From assembly GCF_001886195.1 (NCBI RefSeq), contig NZ_JXLB01000002.1:62469-126468 (forward strand): a stretch of 64,000 nucleotides of DNA. The letters run 5' to 3'. Shown in pieces: positions 16,177-25,896 of this stretch. This DNA comes from Enterococcus ratti. GTDB lineage: Bacteria; Bacillota; Bacilli; Lactobacillales; Enterococcaceae. The notes beneath the pieces were generated by a model that was not told the DNA's origin, did no database searches, and saw nothing but the letters and a program-made list of their open reading frames with translations. The translations under genes were made by a program, and so were the position numbers. How positions within the stretch are numbered: the stretch's first letter is position 1; each line of letters opens with the position of its first letter.

Positions 16177-16999
16177 GAGAATTAATGCTTACCTAGGGAG
16201 GCTCTAGATGAAGTACAGTTATTGTTTTTAGGATATATTTTTTTAATAGATTGTTAGCATTAGTGGTAAAGGATACAGTTTTTTATTTTTTTAAATTTAA
16301 TAAATCCAGTTTTACTGTTTTTTTAGGTACAGTCACTACGTGTTATCATAGAATGTATGGAATGAAGAAATTATTATATGTGGCAATCGCTTTTTATATG
16401 ATCAATTTCATATTTTCACTACGTTTGATTTAGAAAAATAACAGTTTTATGACAATCTTTCAGTACTGTAGATAGTTTATCTTTGAAACAGCAGACCATG
16501 GAGGTAAGATGATTGGTAGTAAAAGTAAGAAATACTTACCGACTATAGACTGAATCATCTACCAGAGAATTTTATCAAAACATCATCATCAGATATTGTT
16601 AATGTCGATAAAATAAAAGAGGTGGGTTATAAACTAGGAAAAATTAGTTTTTTAAATAGTAGTGAAACTGCCTATGTAAGTAGAACGTATAAAAAAGTAT
16701 TGAAAACAAAATTATCTATTTTTAATTAAAGTTATAAATTTAGAGGTTAGATATGTTTGCTTTAAATCTTTGCTATCGAATTAATTGTTTTTATTTCTTT
16801 TAGCACAATGTAATTGGTAAAATTTAAAGAATCTTTTAGCAAGAAAAAGGCTTAAAATATTTATTTAAAAAATTCACGTTATATTTGGTTGTCTAAAAAT
16901 AGAGAATTACACTATACAGTGAAAGCTAACGATAGTTAAATCAATTATTTAAGGTATTCATTCAATAGTGTGTAGATTTGGGGAAATTGAAATCTATTA
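16177..16999 (+). other. Decayed DNA between the ABC-3C remnant and att copy 4
   Basis: No convincing gene. An open frame from about 16578 ends TSSSDIVNVDKIKEVG, YVSRTYKKVLKTKLSIFN and stops near 16728; it looks like the C-terminus of an unrecognised protein. The remainder is A/T-rich with many stops in all frames. Confidence 0.4.
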
Positions 17000-17047
17000 A
17001 CTAGGTTTTAAGAAAACTTGTAAAACTTCCAAATTCTTAAATGTTAA
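17000..17047 (+). repeat. rpsI 3'-end copy 4 (degenerate attachment site)
   Basis: 48 bp alignable along its whole length with copies 2 and 3 (CTAGG, TTAAGAAAACTTGTAAAAC, GTTAA) but with about ten substitutions and a one-base gap. It no longer encodes an S9 tail. It marks the right end of the island; ordinary chromosomal genes follow. Confidence 0.65.
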
Positions 17048-17066
17048 TTGATATTGCCATTTGAGC

Positions 17067-17111
17067 AAAAGAGCGTGAGACAAAAGTAAAGAATACTTTT
17101 ATTTCACGCTC
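17067..17111 (-). terminator. Terminator of the antiporter gene
   Basis: GAGCGTGA and TCACGCTC form the outer stem with a second inner AAAGTA/TACTTT stem. TTTT follows on the minus strand. Confidence 0.7.
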
Positions 17112-17171
17112 TAATACAGATAAACGCACAAGTAAAGCAGAGTTATTTTATTTAAATTATATGCTTTCTTA

Positions 17172-18593
17172 TTATAAATTTGATAGAATAGTTGGCAGTT
17201 GTATGACTCCATATAGGAATAGAAGAATGATAAAAATAAAAATTATCCATTCATATTTTGTAAACATCTGTTGCCTTGCTTTTTTCTTTACATAAATAAA
17301 TAGTAAAGTACCCGGACCTAAAGTGAGGATAGTCAAAATGATATACAGTGTTCCTGACGTATAAATAAGCCAAGCCATATAGATGGTTGCTAATGTACCA
17401 ACAATGATATTTTTTGATAACTTTTTTTCTTTTTGAAGAAATGAAATTTTTAGTTGATAAATGGCTACACAGGTGTAGGGGAATAAAATAGTAGCAGAAG
17501 ATAATTTAGATAATAAGGAATATGCCTCATCGGTTACTAAAAAAGATAATAGTAAGAATTGAACAATTAAATTTGTTACGATGATGGCATGAATTGGCAT
17601 GTTATTTTTATTTTCTTTTTTAAAGAATGCTGGAAATAAGTTACTTTTTCCAGCCTGAAAAGCAACTTCTTCTGCTAAAAGCGTATTGGCAATCCAAGCA
17701 CCAAAGATTGCAACAATTACTCCTAAATTTACGATGATGGCACCAGTTTTTCCAATAACAGTTTCCAATACATAGGCCATTGCCGGATTGGGAAGGACTT
17801 TCAATTTTTCTTGGCTTAAAATACCATAGGACAAAACAGTTATTAAAGCATAAATGAGTGTGACTGCAACGAATCCTAGGAGTGTGGCTTTCCCTACATC
17901 ACTTCTTTTTTTAGCACGTTCAGAAAAAACAACCGCTCCTTCAATACCGATGAATACCCATACAGTAACTAACATTGTTCCTTTTAGTTGTTCTAAAATA
18001 GATGCCTCGTTTTTACCTTCGAAGTTCTGTGCACCCCAAAAATCTTGAAAAAAGAGTTGCTTGTTAAAAAAAATAATAATACAAATAACAAAAACAAAAA
18101 TTGGAATTAATTTAGCGATCATAACTAAGGTATTTAAAAGAGCTGCTTTATCTAATCCACTACTGAGCATAAAGTGTATTCCCCACAATACAATAGAAGC
18201 CCCAATAATAGAAGGGATGTTTTGACCATTTCCAAAAATAGGAAAGAAATAGCCTAAAGCACTGAAGAGGAGTGTACCGAAAGCCACATTTCCGATAATC
18301 ACTGACACCCAATAACCCCAAACAGAGTTAAAACCGATATAATCACCGAATCCATCTTGAGCGTAACTGAATATGCCAGAATTTAATTCCGGCTTTTTGT
18401 TATTGAGGTTTTCCATACAAAATGCTAAGGACCCCATTCCGATACCAGCAATAACCCAACCAATAATTGTTACACCAATGGAGGCGGTGTTTGCCATTTC
18501 TTTCATTAAATTGAAAATTCCAGCGCCGATAATTGCACTGATGATAATCGCAACTAACGAAAAAAGCCCAATTTTATTTTCTTTTTGCGTCAT
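17172..18593 (-). CDS. Basic amino acid/polyamine antiporter (ArcD-like, APA family)
   Basis: 473 residues with about 12 membrane helices. The first helix carries the substrate-binding GAGIF motif (IISAIIGAGIFNL), and WVFIGIEGAVVFSERAKK is the family's helix 6 and following loop. These are characteristic of arginine/ornithine and agmatine/putrescine exchangers. The gene lies 143 bp downstream of a dimethylarginine hydrolase-like gene in the same direction, so the pair probably takes up an arginine derivative and exports a product such as citrulline or ornithine. Exact substrates cannot be read from sequence. The helix count and length are normal. Confidence 0.8.
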   Translation of the reverse strand: MTQKENKIGLFSLVAIIISAIIGAGIFNLMKEMANTASIGVTIIGWVIAGIGMGSLAFCMENLNNKKPELNSGIFSYAQDGFGDYIGFNSVWGYWVSVIIGNVAFGTLLFSALGYFFPIFGNGQNIPSIIGASIVLWGIHFMLSSGLDKAALLNTLVMIAKLIPIFVFVICIIIFFNKQLFFQDFWGAQNFEGKNEASILEQLKGTMLVTVWVFIGIEGAVVFSERAKKRSDVGKATLLGFVAVTLIYALITVLSYGILSQEKLKVLPNPAMAYVLETVIGKTGAIIVNLGVIVAIFGAWIANTLLAEEVAFQAGKSNLFPAFFKKENKNNMPIHAIIVTNLIVQFLLLSFLVTDEAYSLLSKLSSATILFPYTCVAIYQLKISFLQKEKKLSKNIIVGTLATIYMAWLIYTSGTLYIILTILTLGPGTLLFIYVKKKARQQMFTKYEWIIFIFIILLFLYGVIQLPTILSNL

Positions 18594-18736
18594 CGTTTCT
18601 CCTTTCTTTTAAAGAAGTTGGAATGTCGATTATCATACAAGTGTAAAATCAAAGGATAGCTGTTTTTCTTCTTTGCTATTTTTAAAAAGTAGATAGACGT
18701 TTTCCCAACTTCTTAGTTATTTGCACATGTAACAAC

Positions 18737-19513
18737 TTAAAATCTTAAAGATAAGCAACTTAATCCTCCGTCGATTTTCCGATATTCAGAAGTATCTACT
18801 ACAAGAACTTTGTATCCTAAAGCTTCAATTTTTTCTTGTACTTTTGGATAGCCGGCAGGAACAATCACGTGATCATTTACCCAAATACAATTTGCGCCAT
18901 AAGCTTCATCTAAATCAATCTCAATTTTATTAAAGCTTTTAAATTCTAGTGCAGTCTTGAATTCTCCTGCTACTAATAGATGATTGTTTTCTAAATAAGC
19001 TAACCCAGTTTTTAAATGAAGCATTTCCTTCATTGCAACCATTTGACCTGAAAGCCCATATTTTTCCAATAGAGCAATCATTTGTTTTGCACCATCTTTA
19101 TTTGTTCTAGCAGAAAGACCGATATAAAAATGATCTCCTACCATCATGATATCTCCTGCTTCCACTGTCCCAGGCTCTTTGATTTCTTCAATATTTTCAT
19201 AAAAAGATTCTAAGGCTTCCCGCATATCTGGTAAGATTGCTTCTTTTCGACGGCTTAGTGCTCCGGGGCGAGTGATAATCGCACACTTACTTGTACATAA
19301 TGCTACGTCTTCTACAAAGCATGAATCAGGAAATTCATCTTTTGGTTCTAAAATGGTAACGTTAACCCCACATTTTGTTAAAGCGCTTACATAATTTTCA
19401 TGTTGAACTAAGGCTTTTTCATAAACCGGTTTTCCTTCATTTGTACTAGTTAAACCTTCTGAAATACTTTTTGATGGTACGCGAACAATAACATTTTTAA
19501 ACAAGTTGATCAT
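18737..19513 (-). CDS. Dimethylarginine dimethylaminohydrolase-like amidinotransferase-fold enzyme
   Basis: 258 residues with the DDAH pattern: FPDSCFVEDVA at 61-71, catalytic histidine in MLHLKTGLAYL (166), catalytic cysteine in GGLSCLSLRF (253). DDAH cleaves methylated arginine to citrulline and methylamines; some bacterial relatives act on arginine or other guanidino compounds. The start is ATG 19513 with GAAAGGA upstream. The divergent GntR regulator and downstream antiporter suggest a small catabolic cassette. Catalytic residues look complete. Confidence 0.82.
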   Translation of the reverse strand: MINLFKNVIVRVPSKSISEGLTSTNEGKPVYEKALVQHENYVSALTKCGVNVTILEPKDEFPDSCFVEDVALCTSKCAIITRPGALSRRKEAILPDMREALESFYENIEEIKEPGTVEAGDIMMVGDHFYIGLSARTNKDGAKQMIALLEKYGLSGQMVAMKEMLHLKTGLAYLENNHLLVAGEFKTALEFKSFNKIEIDLDEAYGANCIWVNDHVIVPAGYPKVQEKIEALGYKVLVVDTSEYRKIDGGLSCLSLRF

Positions 19514-19535
19514 TCCTTTCTTTTTAATAAGCAAA

Positions 19536-19548
19536 GTATACAATATAC
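19536..19548. promoter_or_regulatory. GTATA-N3-TATAC palindrome between the DDAH and GntR genes
   Basis: A perfect five-base inverted repeat lies in the 97-bp divergent intergenic region. FCD-type GntR regulators bind short AT-rich palindromes like this, so it is a candidate operator. Confidence 0.45.
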
Positions 19549-19610
19549 AATTTAATTAATCAATGCTTTTTTTGTACATATATAGTAAAATTATTTTAAG
19601 GAGGATTCAA

Positions 19611-20246
19611 ATGAATACTAAATTGAAAGTATATAATTTTATTTCTGAGCAATTAACAACTGGAAATTTAAAACGTAGTGATCGATTAACTGAACAATAT
19701 TTAGTTGATCATCTTGGATTGAGTCGCACGCCTATTAGAGAGGCTCTTTTACAATTAACGGCGGATGACATTATTGAAAGAGAACCACGTAAGGGATTTA
19801 AATTAAAAACCTATACGAAAAGAGATGTGGAAGAAGTTTATGAGCTAATTGGCGTATTGGATGGCAAAATTGCGGAAGAAGCTCTTCCTTATTTAACAAA
19901 TAAAGAGTTTTCTTTTATGGGATTTTTAATTGATAGCATGGATGCTGCGATTGCACACGGTGTGTATACAAAATACAATGATTTGCAAGAACAGTTTCAT
20001 TGTGTATATACGCAATTGTGTAAGAATGAAACAATGAAACAAGAGGTATTAAATAAGAAGAAGATTTTTATCGGTAAGGCCTATTCTCGTATTGAAAATG
20101 CTAATATTGAAGAAATTTTAAAAAAAACAAATGATGAACATCGAACCATCTTGCAGTTATTACAAGAAAGGAAGGGATTAGAAGTACGTTCCTTTCTAGA
20201 AAAGGTTCATTGGCGAAAAGAAAATGCACAATATGATGTCTGGTAA
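19611..20246 (+). CDS. GntR-family regulator, FCD subfamily
   Basis: 211 residues. The N-terminal winged helix is typical (RLTEQYLVDHLGLSRTPIRE, then EREPRKGFKL), and the C-terminal helical FCD ligand domain spans about 80-205. The start is ATG 19611, ten bases after AAGGAGG. It is divergent from the DDAH-like gene and probably controls it and the antiporter in response to an arginine-related metabolite. The ligand is inferred from neighbours only. Confidence 0.85.
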   Translation: MNTKLKVYNFISEQLTTGNLKRSDRLTEQYLVDHLGLSRTPIREALLQLTADDIIEREPRKGFKLKTYTKRDVEEVYELIGVLDGKIAEEALPYLTNKEFSFMGFLIDSMDAAIAHGVYTKYNDLQEQFHCVYTQLCKNETMKQEVLNKKKIFIGKAYSRIENANIEEILKKTNDEHRTILQLLQERKGLEVRSFLEKVHWRKENAQYDVW

Positions 20247-20489
20247 CAGAGCTATTCTTCTTTTAAATATAATAGATAAAACTTTCCATTGGAACGGTAA
20301 AAATTGATTTTGTTATTGACCGTTCATTACATACACTAACTTCTAGATTGAATCAATTATAAAAAGAGTTTTTTGAAATGAGCTTGTTAATAAATAGAAT
20401 TTTTTAAATATTGCTAAGGAGAGAAAACGAAGGTGTGAGAACAAGATACAAAAGAACAAGAAGAGGTAAATAAATTAAAAGAAGAAAGA

Positions 20490-20741
20490 ATGAACGAGTT
20501 CTATTTTCATGCTAAACTTATCAGAAATTTTGTCCCTCCACGCGTGGCTGCTTCGTTGATTGCACTTAGCTTTTTGTGGGCTAAACCAAAACTTCCATAT
20601 ACACGTGAAGAAGTGGCTGAAGCAGTTGAATATCTAAACTTAACTGAGGATGAAAAAGATGAAATGAAACGAATTAATTTATCTTTAACAGCTGATAAAT
20701 ATTATATGGAGATGTATCAATGTGGGATCAACGAAACATGA
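20490..20741 (+). CDS. Hypothetical protein, 83 aa (possibly an N-terminally broken gene)
   Basis: Not recognised. The frame is open from a TGA near 20436 and reads EQEEVNKLKEERMNEFYFHAKLIRNF, so coding potential extends upstream of the ATG without a start codon. No clear ribosome site precedes the ATG. The C-terminus includes PYTREEVAEAVEYLNLTEDEKDE. It may be a truncated remnant. From 20742 to 21350 I see no gene, only stop-rich sequence. Confidence 0.35.
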   Translation: MNEFYFHAKLIRNFVPPRVAASLIALSFLWAKPKLPYTREEVAEAVEYLNLTEDEKDEMKRINLSLTADKYYMEMYQCGINET

Positions 20742-21350
20742 CAAGTAGTGAAAGAATACTTGGCTAATTTAGAAACGAAAAAAATTCTTGTTAAGTTGCT
20801 GTTTCTAAATTATTACCAAAGAAAGACAAAAGTTACAAACGCGATTAGAAAAATGGCAAAAACGAAGATGGAATAAGATGAGCAAAGTAGATGAAGATAA
20901 ACTAACGGAGTTATGAAATCGTACGAAAAAGTTCAGTGAAAGTAGAGAAAATCGATAAAGCAATTTTGAAAGCATGTTATCGAAAAAATTCATGGTGTGT
21001 TTTAAGTTCATAGAAATACATTTTTTAATAAATAGACGACGGTTTGTGATGAAGCACGTCAAGTAAAAAATAGTTATTTAGTAAATGAATTTGGAAGTTT
21101 TGTGATTTATCTATTGAAAAAATAAAAAAGTGAATGTTTATTAGAAGATTATAGAAAGAGTCAGACCATAGTTGTTATAAAAATTGATTTTCCTGTTGAT
21201 TTTTTTGTGGTGAATGAGGGATTCATTCTTTGTAATTAGAAATAATCTTATGGATGGGACTCTGTTTTATTTTGTCTGTCATTTTTTCGTTTACTGGGGA
21301 ATTTCTGTGGTAAAATGGAGAATCGGATGAAAAAGGAGAGTGTGAAACAA

Positions 21351-22286
21351 ATGAGACAGGCTCTTGAAATAAAAGATTTAAAAAAAGTATATGCAACGGG
21401 AGTTGAAGCTCTACGAGGGATTAATTTGACGGTTGAAGAAAGGGATTTTTATGCTTTGCTGGGACCAAATGGTGCAGGAAAGTCTACAACTATCGGTATT
21501 ATTACTTCGCTTGTTAATAAAACTTCTGGAAAAGTAAACGTTTTTGGATATGACTTGGATGGTGAATTGGTTCGAGTCAAACAACAGATTGGGTTGGTGC
21601 CGCAGGAATTCAATTTTAATCCTTTTGAAACAGTACAGCAAATTGTTGTGAATCAAGCTGGTTATTATGGTGTTTCTCGTCAAGAAGCGTTGAAACGCAG
21701 TGAGAAGTATCTAAAACAGTCGAATCTTTGGGAAAAACGCAATGTGCGCGCTCGTATGCTTTCAGGGGGAATGAAACGCCGCTTAATGATTGCTAGAGCG
21801 TTGATGCATGAGCCTCGATTGTTGATTTTGGATGAACCAACAGCGGGTGTAGATATTGAATTAAGACGGGAAATGTGGGGATTTTTACGTGAATTAAATG
21901 AAAAAGGAACAACAGTTATCTTGACGACTCACTATTTAGAAGAAGCAGAAATGCTTTGCCGAAATATCGGTATTATTCAATCGGGAGAATTGATTGAAAA
22001 CACTAGCATGAAATCGTTGCTTTCTAAGTTGCAATTTGAAACATTTATTTTTGATTTAGCTTCTTACGATAAGCCTCCTACTATACAAGGATACAAGAGT
22101 TCTTTTGAGGATGAACGTACGCTTGCAGTTGAGGTAGAGCGTAATCAAGGAGTAAATGGGATATTTGATCAATTGAGTGAACAAGGGATAAAAGTACTTT
22201 CGATGCGCAATAAATCAAATCGCTTAGAAGAATTATTCTTGAAAATCACTGAAGAAAATGGTCATATGGAGGAAAAAAATGTTTAA
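21351..22286 (+). CDS. ABC transporter ATP-binding protein (YadG-like)
   Basis: 311 residues. Walker A is GPNGAGKST, the signature LSGGMKRR, Walker B LLILDEPTAGVD, and the H-loop TTHYLEEAE. Residues 230-311 form an extra C-terminal domain typical of drug or polysaccharide exporter ATPases of the DrrA/YadG type. I place the start at ATG 21351; upstream in-frame starts at 21315 and 21327 lack better ribosome sites. It overlaps the permease gene by eight bases, so the two form one operon. Substrate unknown. Confidence 0.88.
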   Translation: MRQALEIKDLKKVYATGVEALRGINLTVEERDFYALLGPNGAGKSTTIGIITSLVNKTSGKVNVFGYDLDGELVRVKQQIGLVPQEFNFNPFETVQQIVVNQAGYYGVSRQEALKRSEKYLKQSNLWEKRNVRARMLSGGMKRRLMIARALMHEPRLLILDEPTAGVDIELRREMWGFLRELNEKGTTVILTTHYLEEAEMLCRNIGIIQSGELIENTSMKSLLSKLQFETFIFDLASYDKPPTIQGYKSSFEDERTLAVEVERNQGVNGIFDQLSEQGIKVLSMRNKSNRLEELFLKITEENGHMEEKNV

Positions 22287-23049
22287 TCTTTATTTTACGG
22301 CTTTAAAAAGTTTAGCAATTAAAGAAACGAATCGCTATTTACGTATTTGGGTGCAGACCCTTGTTCCGCCGGTTATTACAACGTCACTTTATTTTGTTAT
22401 CTTTGGTAAAATGATTGGCGGACGTATCGGGGAAATGGGCGGCTTCTCTTACATGGAGTTTATCGTTCCAGGGTTGATCATGATGTCTGCTATTACTAGT
22501 TCTTATGCGAATGTCTCTTCTTCTTTTTTTTCACAAAAGTTTCAAAAAAATATTGAAGAAATTTTAGTAGCCCCAGTGCCCACTCACGTGATTATTTGGG
22601 GATTTATAATTGGCGGTCTTGGCCGAAGCGTATTGGTAGGCACTTTAGTAACAATGATTTCCCTATTTTTTGTTCCACTGCATGTGTTTTCGTGGGGGAT
22701 CGTTATCATTACTTTACTTATGACGGCTGTTTTGTTTTCATTAGCGGGCTTGATTAATGGTGTTTTTGCTCAGTCTTATGATGATGTGTCAATTGTACCA
22801 ACGTTTGTCTTGCAGCCTTTGACTTATTTAGGTGGAGTTTTTTACTCTATTTCAATGTTACCGCCTATTTGGCAAGCTGTTTCAAAAGTGAATCCAATTG
22901 TCTATATGATCTCAGGATTTAGATATGGCTTTCTTGGAACGACAGATGTGCCAATTTTCGTTTCTATCATGATATTGGTTTTGTTTATTGTCATTTTATA
23001 TTCGGCTTGTTGGTATTTGATCAATAAGGGGCGTGGGTTAAGGAGTTAG
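22279..23049 (+). CDS. ABC-2 type permease (YadH-like)
   Basis: 256 residues with six membrane helices and the ABC-2 pattern (FSYMEFIVPGLIMMSAITSS, then QPLTYLGGVFYSISMLP and VYMISGFRYGFLG). GGAGG lies seven bases before ATG 22279, inside the end of the ATPase gene. It pairs with the ATPase upstream as an exporter. YadGH relatives move unknown hydrophobic substrates. Confidence 0.87.
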   Translation: MFNLYFTALKSLAIKETNRYLRIWVQTLVPPVITTSLYFVIFGKMIGGRIGEMGGFSYMEFIVPGLIMMSAITSSYANVSSSFFSQKFQKNIEEILVAPVPTHVIIWGFIIGGLGRSVLVGTLVTMISLFFVPLHVFSWGIVIITLLMTAVLFSLAGLINGVFAQSYDDVSIVPTFVLQPLTYLGGVFYSISMLPPIWQAVSKVNPIVYMISGFRYGFLGTTDVPIFVSIMILVLFIVILYSACWYLINKGRGLRS

Positions 23050-23208
23050 TGTAGTGTAAATTGATAAATATTTTCTTGAAACAATTTATGAAAGGCTCTC
23101 TGTTAATCAAGTGATTAAGCGATTGGCTAGCGGTTATTGTAAGCCTACTGAATATATTTATTATCTTAATTGTATGACGAAAATTATAAAGACCAATTTT
23201 TAATAGAG

Positions 23209-23254
23209 AATAGATAAGAAGTTATAGTAACGATTTCTTATCTATTTGTTTTTT
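23209..23254 (+). terminator. Terminator after the ABC exporter
   Basis: AATAGATAAGAA pairs perfectly with TTCTTATCTATT and is followed by TGTTTTTTT. The 160 bp before it hold no gene. Confidence 0.8.
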
Positions 23255-23413
23255 TGATTCAAATTTTTATTAAGGAATTAAGATAATTAAAAAATGATTC
23301 TTTTTAAATAAAATGCAGTTGTTTTTTTAAGATGTATACTGTAAATTTACAAAGGATATGGCAAGCTGTTTGTTTTTTGTATTAGAATAAGAACTCAAAA
23401 GGAGTGGCTGGAA

Positions 23414-23935
23414 ATGACGTTTGTATTTCGCAAAACCTCGTTTGAAGATGCTTCGACTGTTATGAAAATTATGGATGATGCTAAAGATTTGTTAGCTGCA
23501 ATGGGTAGTCCTCAATGGCAAAACGGGTATCCCAATGAAGAAATAATTAAGCAAGACATAGAAAGATCATGGTCTTATGTTTTTTTGTTAGATGGTATTG
23601 TAGCTGGAACGATTGCTTTGCAACAAATACCAGATAAACATTATCAAGAAATTTTTGAAGGTAGATGGGAAAAGGCGACGGATCCCTACACGACGATTCA
23701 TCGTATCGCTCTTTCAAGAAATTTTCAAGGACAAAAATTGGCTTATCGATTGATGGAGTTTGCAGAAAAGGAAACAAAAGTATTAGGTATGGCACAAATA
23801 AGAGCAGATACGCACAAAAAAAATATTGGAATGCAGCGAATCCTGACACAATGTGGTTTTAAATTGTGTGGAGTTGTTGAAGTAGACGATAAAGTGGATC
23901 GCAAACGTTTTGCATATCAAAAATTACTTGAGTAA
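23414..23935 (+). CDS. GNAT-family N-acetyltransferase
   Basis: 173 residues with GNAT motif A (IHRIALSRNFQGQKLAYRLM, the acetyl-CoA pyrophosphate loop) and motif B (IRADTHKKNIGMQRILTQCG). AAGGAG lies ten bases before the ATG. It is a monocistronic gene between two unrelated loci. The C-terminal FKLCGVVE resembles acetyltransferases acting on small metabolites; the acceptor cannot be told. Confidence 0.8.
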   Translation: MTFVFRKTSFEDASTVMKIMDDAKDLLAAMGSPQWQNGYPNEEIIKQDIERSWSYVFLLDGIVAGTIALQQIPDKHYQEIFEGRWEKATDPYTTIHRIALSRNFQGQKLAYRLMEFAEKETKVLGMAQIRADTHKKNIGMQRILTQCGFKLCGVVEVDDKVDRKRFAYQKLLE

Positions 23936-24041
23936 AGGAAGGCAGCGCTGGTTTTACTTCTTTTAAATATCCTTAGTATAATAACCATGCTTTTTAGAAA
24001 TAAGTGGATTGATAAATTTGTAATGAAGTGGAGGGGCTTAC

Positions 24042-25004
24042 GTGAAAGAAAATTTTTGGAAAAAATTACCGAAGCCTTTTTTTATATTGGCACCGATGGA
24101 GGATGTTACTGATGTTGTTTTTCGACATGTTGTGAAAGAAGCAGGAAGACCGGATGTTTTTTTCACTGAATTTACAAACTCAGATAGTTTTTGTCATCCT
24201 AATGGAAAAGAAAGTGTCAGAGGACGATTAACATTTACGGAAGATGAACAGCCAATAGTGGCTCACATTTGGGGGGATAAACCAGAATTTTTTAGAAGAA
24301 TGAGTATTGAACTTGCTGAAATGGGATTTAAGGGTATTGATTTGAATATGGGGTGTCCTGTACCTAATGTGGCTGAGCGTGGAAAGGGCAGTGGTTTGAT
24401 TTTGCGACCGGAAGTTGCTGCTGAGCTGATTGAAGCCGCTAAAGCTGGTGGATTGCCGGTAAGTGTTAAAACAAGGATTGGCTATTCGGACAAAGAAGAA
24501 TTAGAAGGTTGGTTGAGTCATCTGCTAAGTCAAGATATTGTAAATCTTTCGGTTCATTTACGAACGAGAAAAGAAATGAGCAAAGTAGAGGCACATTGGG
24601 AACTAATTCCTCAAATTGTGGCGTTAAGAGATAAAATTGCACCACAAACACTTTTTACAATAAATGGGGATATTCCTGATCGTCAGACTGGTTTGAAATT
24701 AGCAGAAAAATACAAAGTTGATGGCATCATGATTGGTCGCGGCATTTTTAAAAATCCCTTTGCTTTTGAAAAAAAGCCAAGAGAACATTCAACAGAAGAG
24801 TTGCTTGGACTTTTACGTCTGCAATTGGATTTACAAGACCGATATGCAAGAGACGTTCCTCGCTCAATGACTGGTCTTCATCGTTTCTTTAAAGTTTATG
24901 TGAAGGGATTTCCCGGAGCCAATGATTTACGTAGTCAATTAATGAATACAAAATCAACAGCAGAAGTTAGAGTCCTTTTAGATGCATTCCAAAAGCGTAT
25001 CTAA
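24042..25004 (+). CDS. dus: tRNA-dihydrouridine synthase
   Basis: 320 residues. The FMN-binding TIM barrel begins [13 protein letters not shown]. The catalytic cysteine lies in [10 protein letters not shown] and the phosphate-binding end in [10 protein letters not shown]. Dus enzymes reduce uridines in the tRNA D-loop. It starts at GTG 24042 after GGAGGGG. The C-terminal helical tRNA-binding domain (250-320) is present, so the length is normal. A terminator follows. Confidence 0.9.
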   Translation: MKENFWKKLPKPFFILAPMEDVTDVVFRHVVKEAGRPDVFFTEFTNSDSFCHPNGKESVRGRLTFTEDEQPIVAHIWGDKPEFFRRMSIELAEMGFKGIDLNMGCPVPNVAERGKGSGLILRPEVAAELIEAAKAGGLPVSVKTRIGYSDKEELEGWLSHLLSQDIVNLSVHLRTRKEMSKVEAHWELIPQIVALRDKIAPQTLFTINGDIPDRQTGLKLAEKYKVDGIMIGRGIFKNPFAFEKKPREHSTEELLGLLRLQLDLQDRYARDVPRSMTGLHRFFKVYVKGFPGANDLRSQLMNTKSTAEVRVLLDAFQKRI

Positions 25005-25051
25005 AGTTTTTTTATCAATAATTGGTTTATTTTTTATAAAAGAAGATTGTG

Positions 25052-25107
25052 CTAAAAAGCAATTAATTTGAAAATAACTAGTTTATTTTCGGATCAATTG
25101 CTTTTTT
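25052..25107 (+). terminator. Terminator after dus
   Basis: AAAGCAATT and AATTGCTTT flank a loop of about 30 bases containing a second small hairpin and are followed by TTTT. The 320 bp from here to esxA hold no gene. Confidence 0.7.
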
Positions 25108-25433
25108 TATGTATTTAAACAATGAGAAGGTTTGAAGATGGAGAGAGAGATGTTAATTTAAAGTGATCTGAAGGAATAGAAAGGATATATTATGGAATAA
25201 ATAAAACCGATTATGGAAAAACTCCTTGTTTTTTATTTTACTGAAAGCTATTTTTATTGATAGGGCAGTTATTTTTTAATAAAAGGGTGATGAATGATAT
25301 TTTGGTATGAGCATTGGGTGTAAGCAACGTAAGGAGCAGTTTGCATAATAATTGAAAATCATTGGAGGAATTGACGTATGTTAGTTTAGACCAGCAAGAT
25401 GGGTCATTGTTAAATTACTTAGGAGGCGAAAAA

Positions 25434-25727
25434 ATGGCAGGATTAATTACAGTTACACCAGAACAATTGAAAATACAAGCCAAAGTTTATCAACAAGCAG
25501 CTGCTCAAATGCAAGAAGCGATTCAAAAAGTGAATTTGATGAACCAACAAATTGCCCAAACATGGAAAGGCCAAGCTTTTCATGCTTATCTTGTGCAGTA
25601 CAATCAATTAGAAGGAAATGTAAAACAAATGATGCAATTATTAGAAGGCATCAATGGACAGCTCTATAAGTATGCAGATACAATGGCAGAACGTGATCGT
25701 CAAGATGCTAGAAATTTTGGACTTTAA
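25434..25727 (+). CDS. esxA: WXG100 type VII secretion substrate EsxA
   Basis: 97 residues, two helices joined by the turn W44-K-G46 (AQTWKGQAF), the WXG100 hallmark. The C-terminal tail ends YADTMAERDRQDARNFGL, consistent with the Y-x-x-x-D/E export signal. The start is ATG 25434, after AGGAGG. It heads a type VII (T7SSb) gene cluster and would be secreted as a helical-hairpin dimer by EssC. No other small WXG protein or LXG effector is seen nearby. Confidence 0.93.
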   Translation: MAGLITVTPEQLKIQAKVYQQAAAQMQEAIQKVNLMNQQIAQTWKGQAFHAYLVQYNQLEGNVKQMMQLLEGINGQLYKYADTMAERDRQDARNFGL

Positions 25728-25896
25728 CTAAAAAGAGAAGATGAGAAAGTTATTTCATATCCTATGTAGAGCCATCTATTTGAGAAGATAGTCCGAAAAA
25801 TTTTACTTACTGATGAGTTTTTAGGTATTTTTTATAAGATTAGACGTAAAAAGATAGAAAATTGCTAAGTGTCAATTTAATAATGAAAGGAAAAAA

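Noticed and set aside
16251-16433. 60-codon frame with hydrophobic segments
   Set aside because: A/T-rich decayed DNA, no ribosome site, and composition-driven hydrophobicity.
5098-17047. Repeated 49-bp units considered as a CRISPR-like array
   Set aside because: Spacing is kilobases and irregular, and the unit encodes the S9 C-terminus; attachment sites explain it better.
20805-21062. Minus-strand 85-codon frame
   Set aside because: No ribosome site, low-complexity Phe/Leu/Ser composition, in stop-rich decayed sequence.
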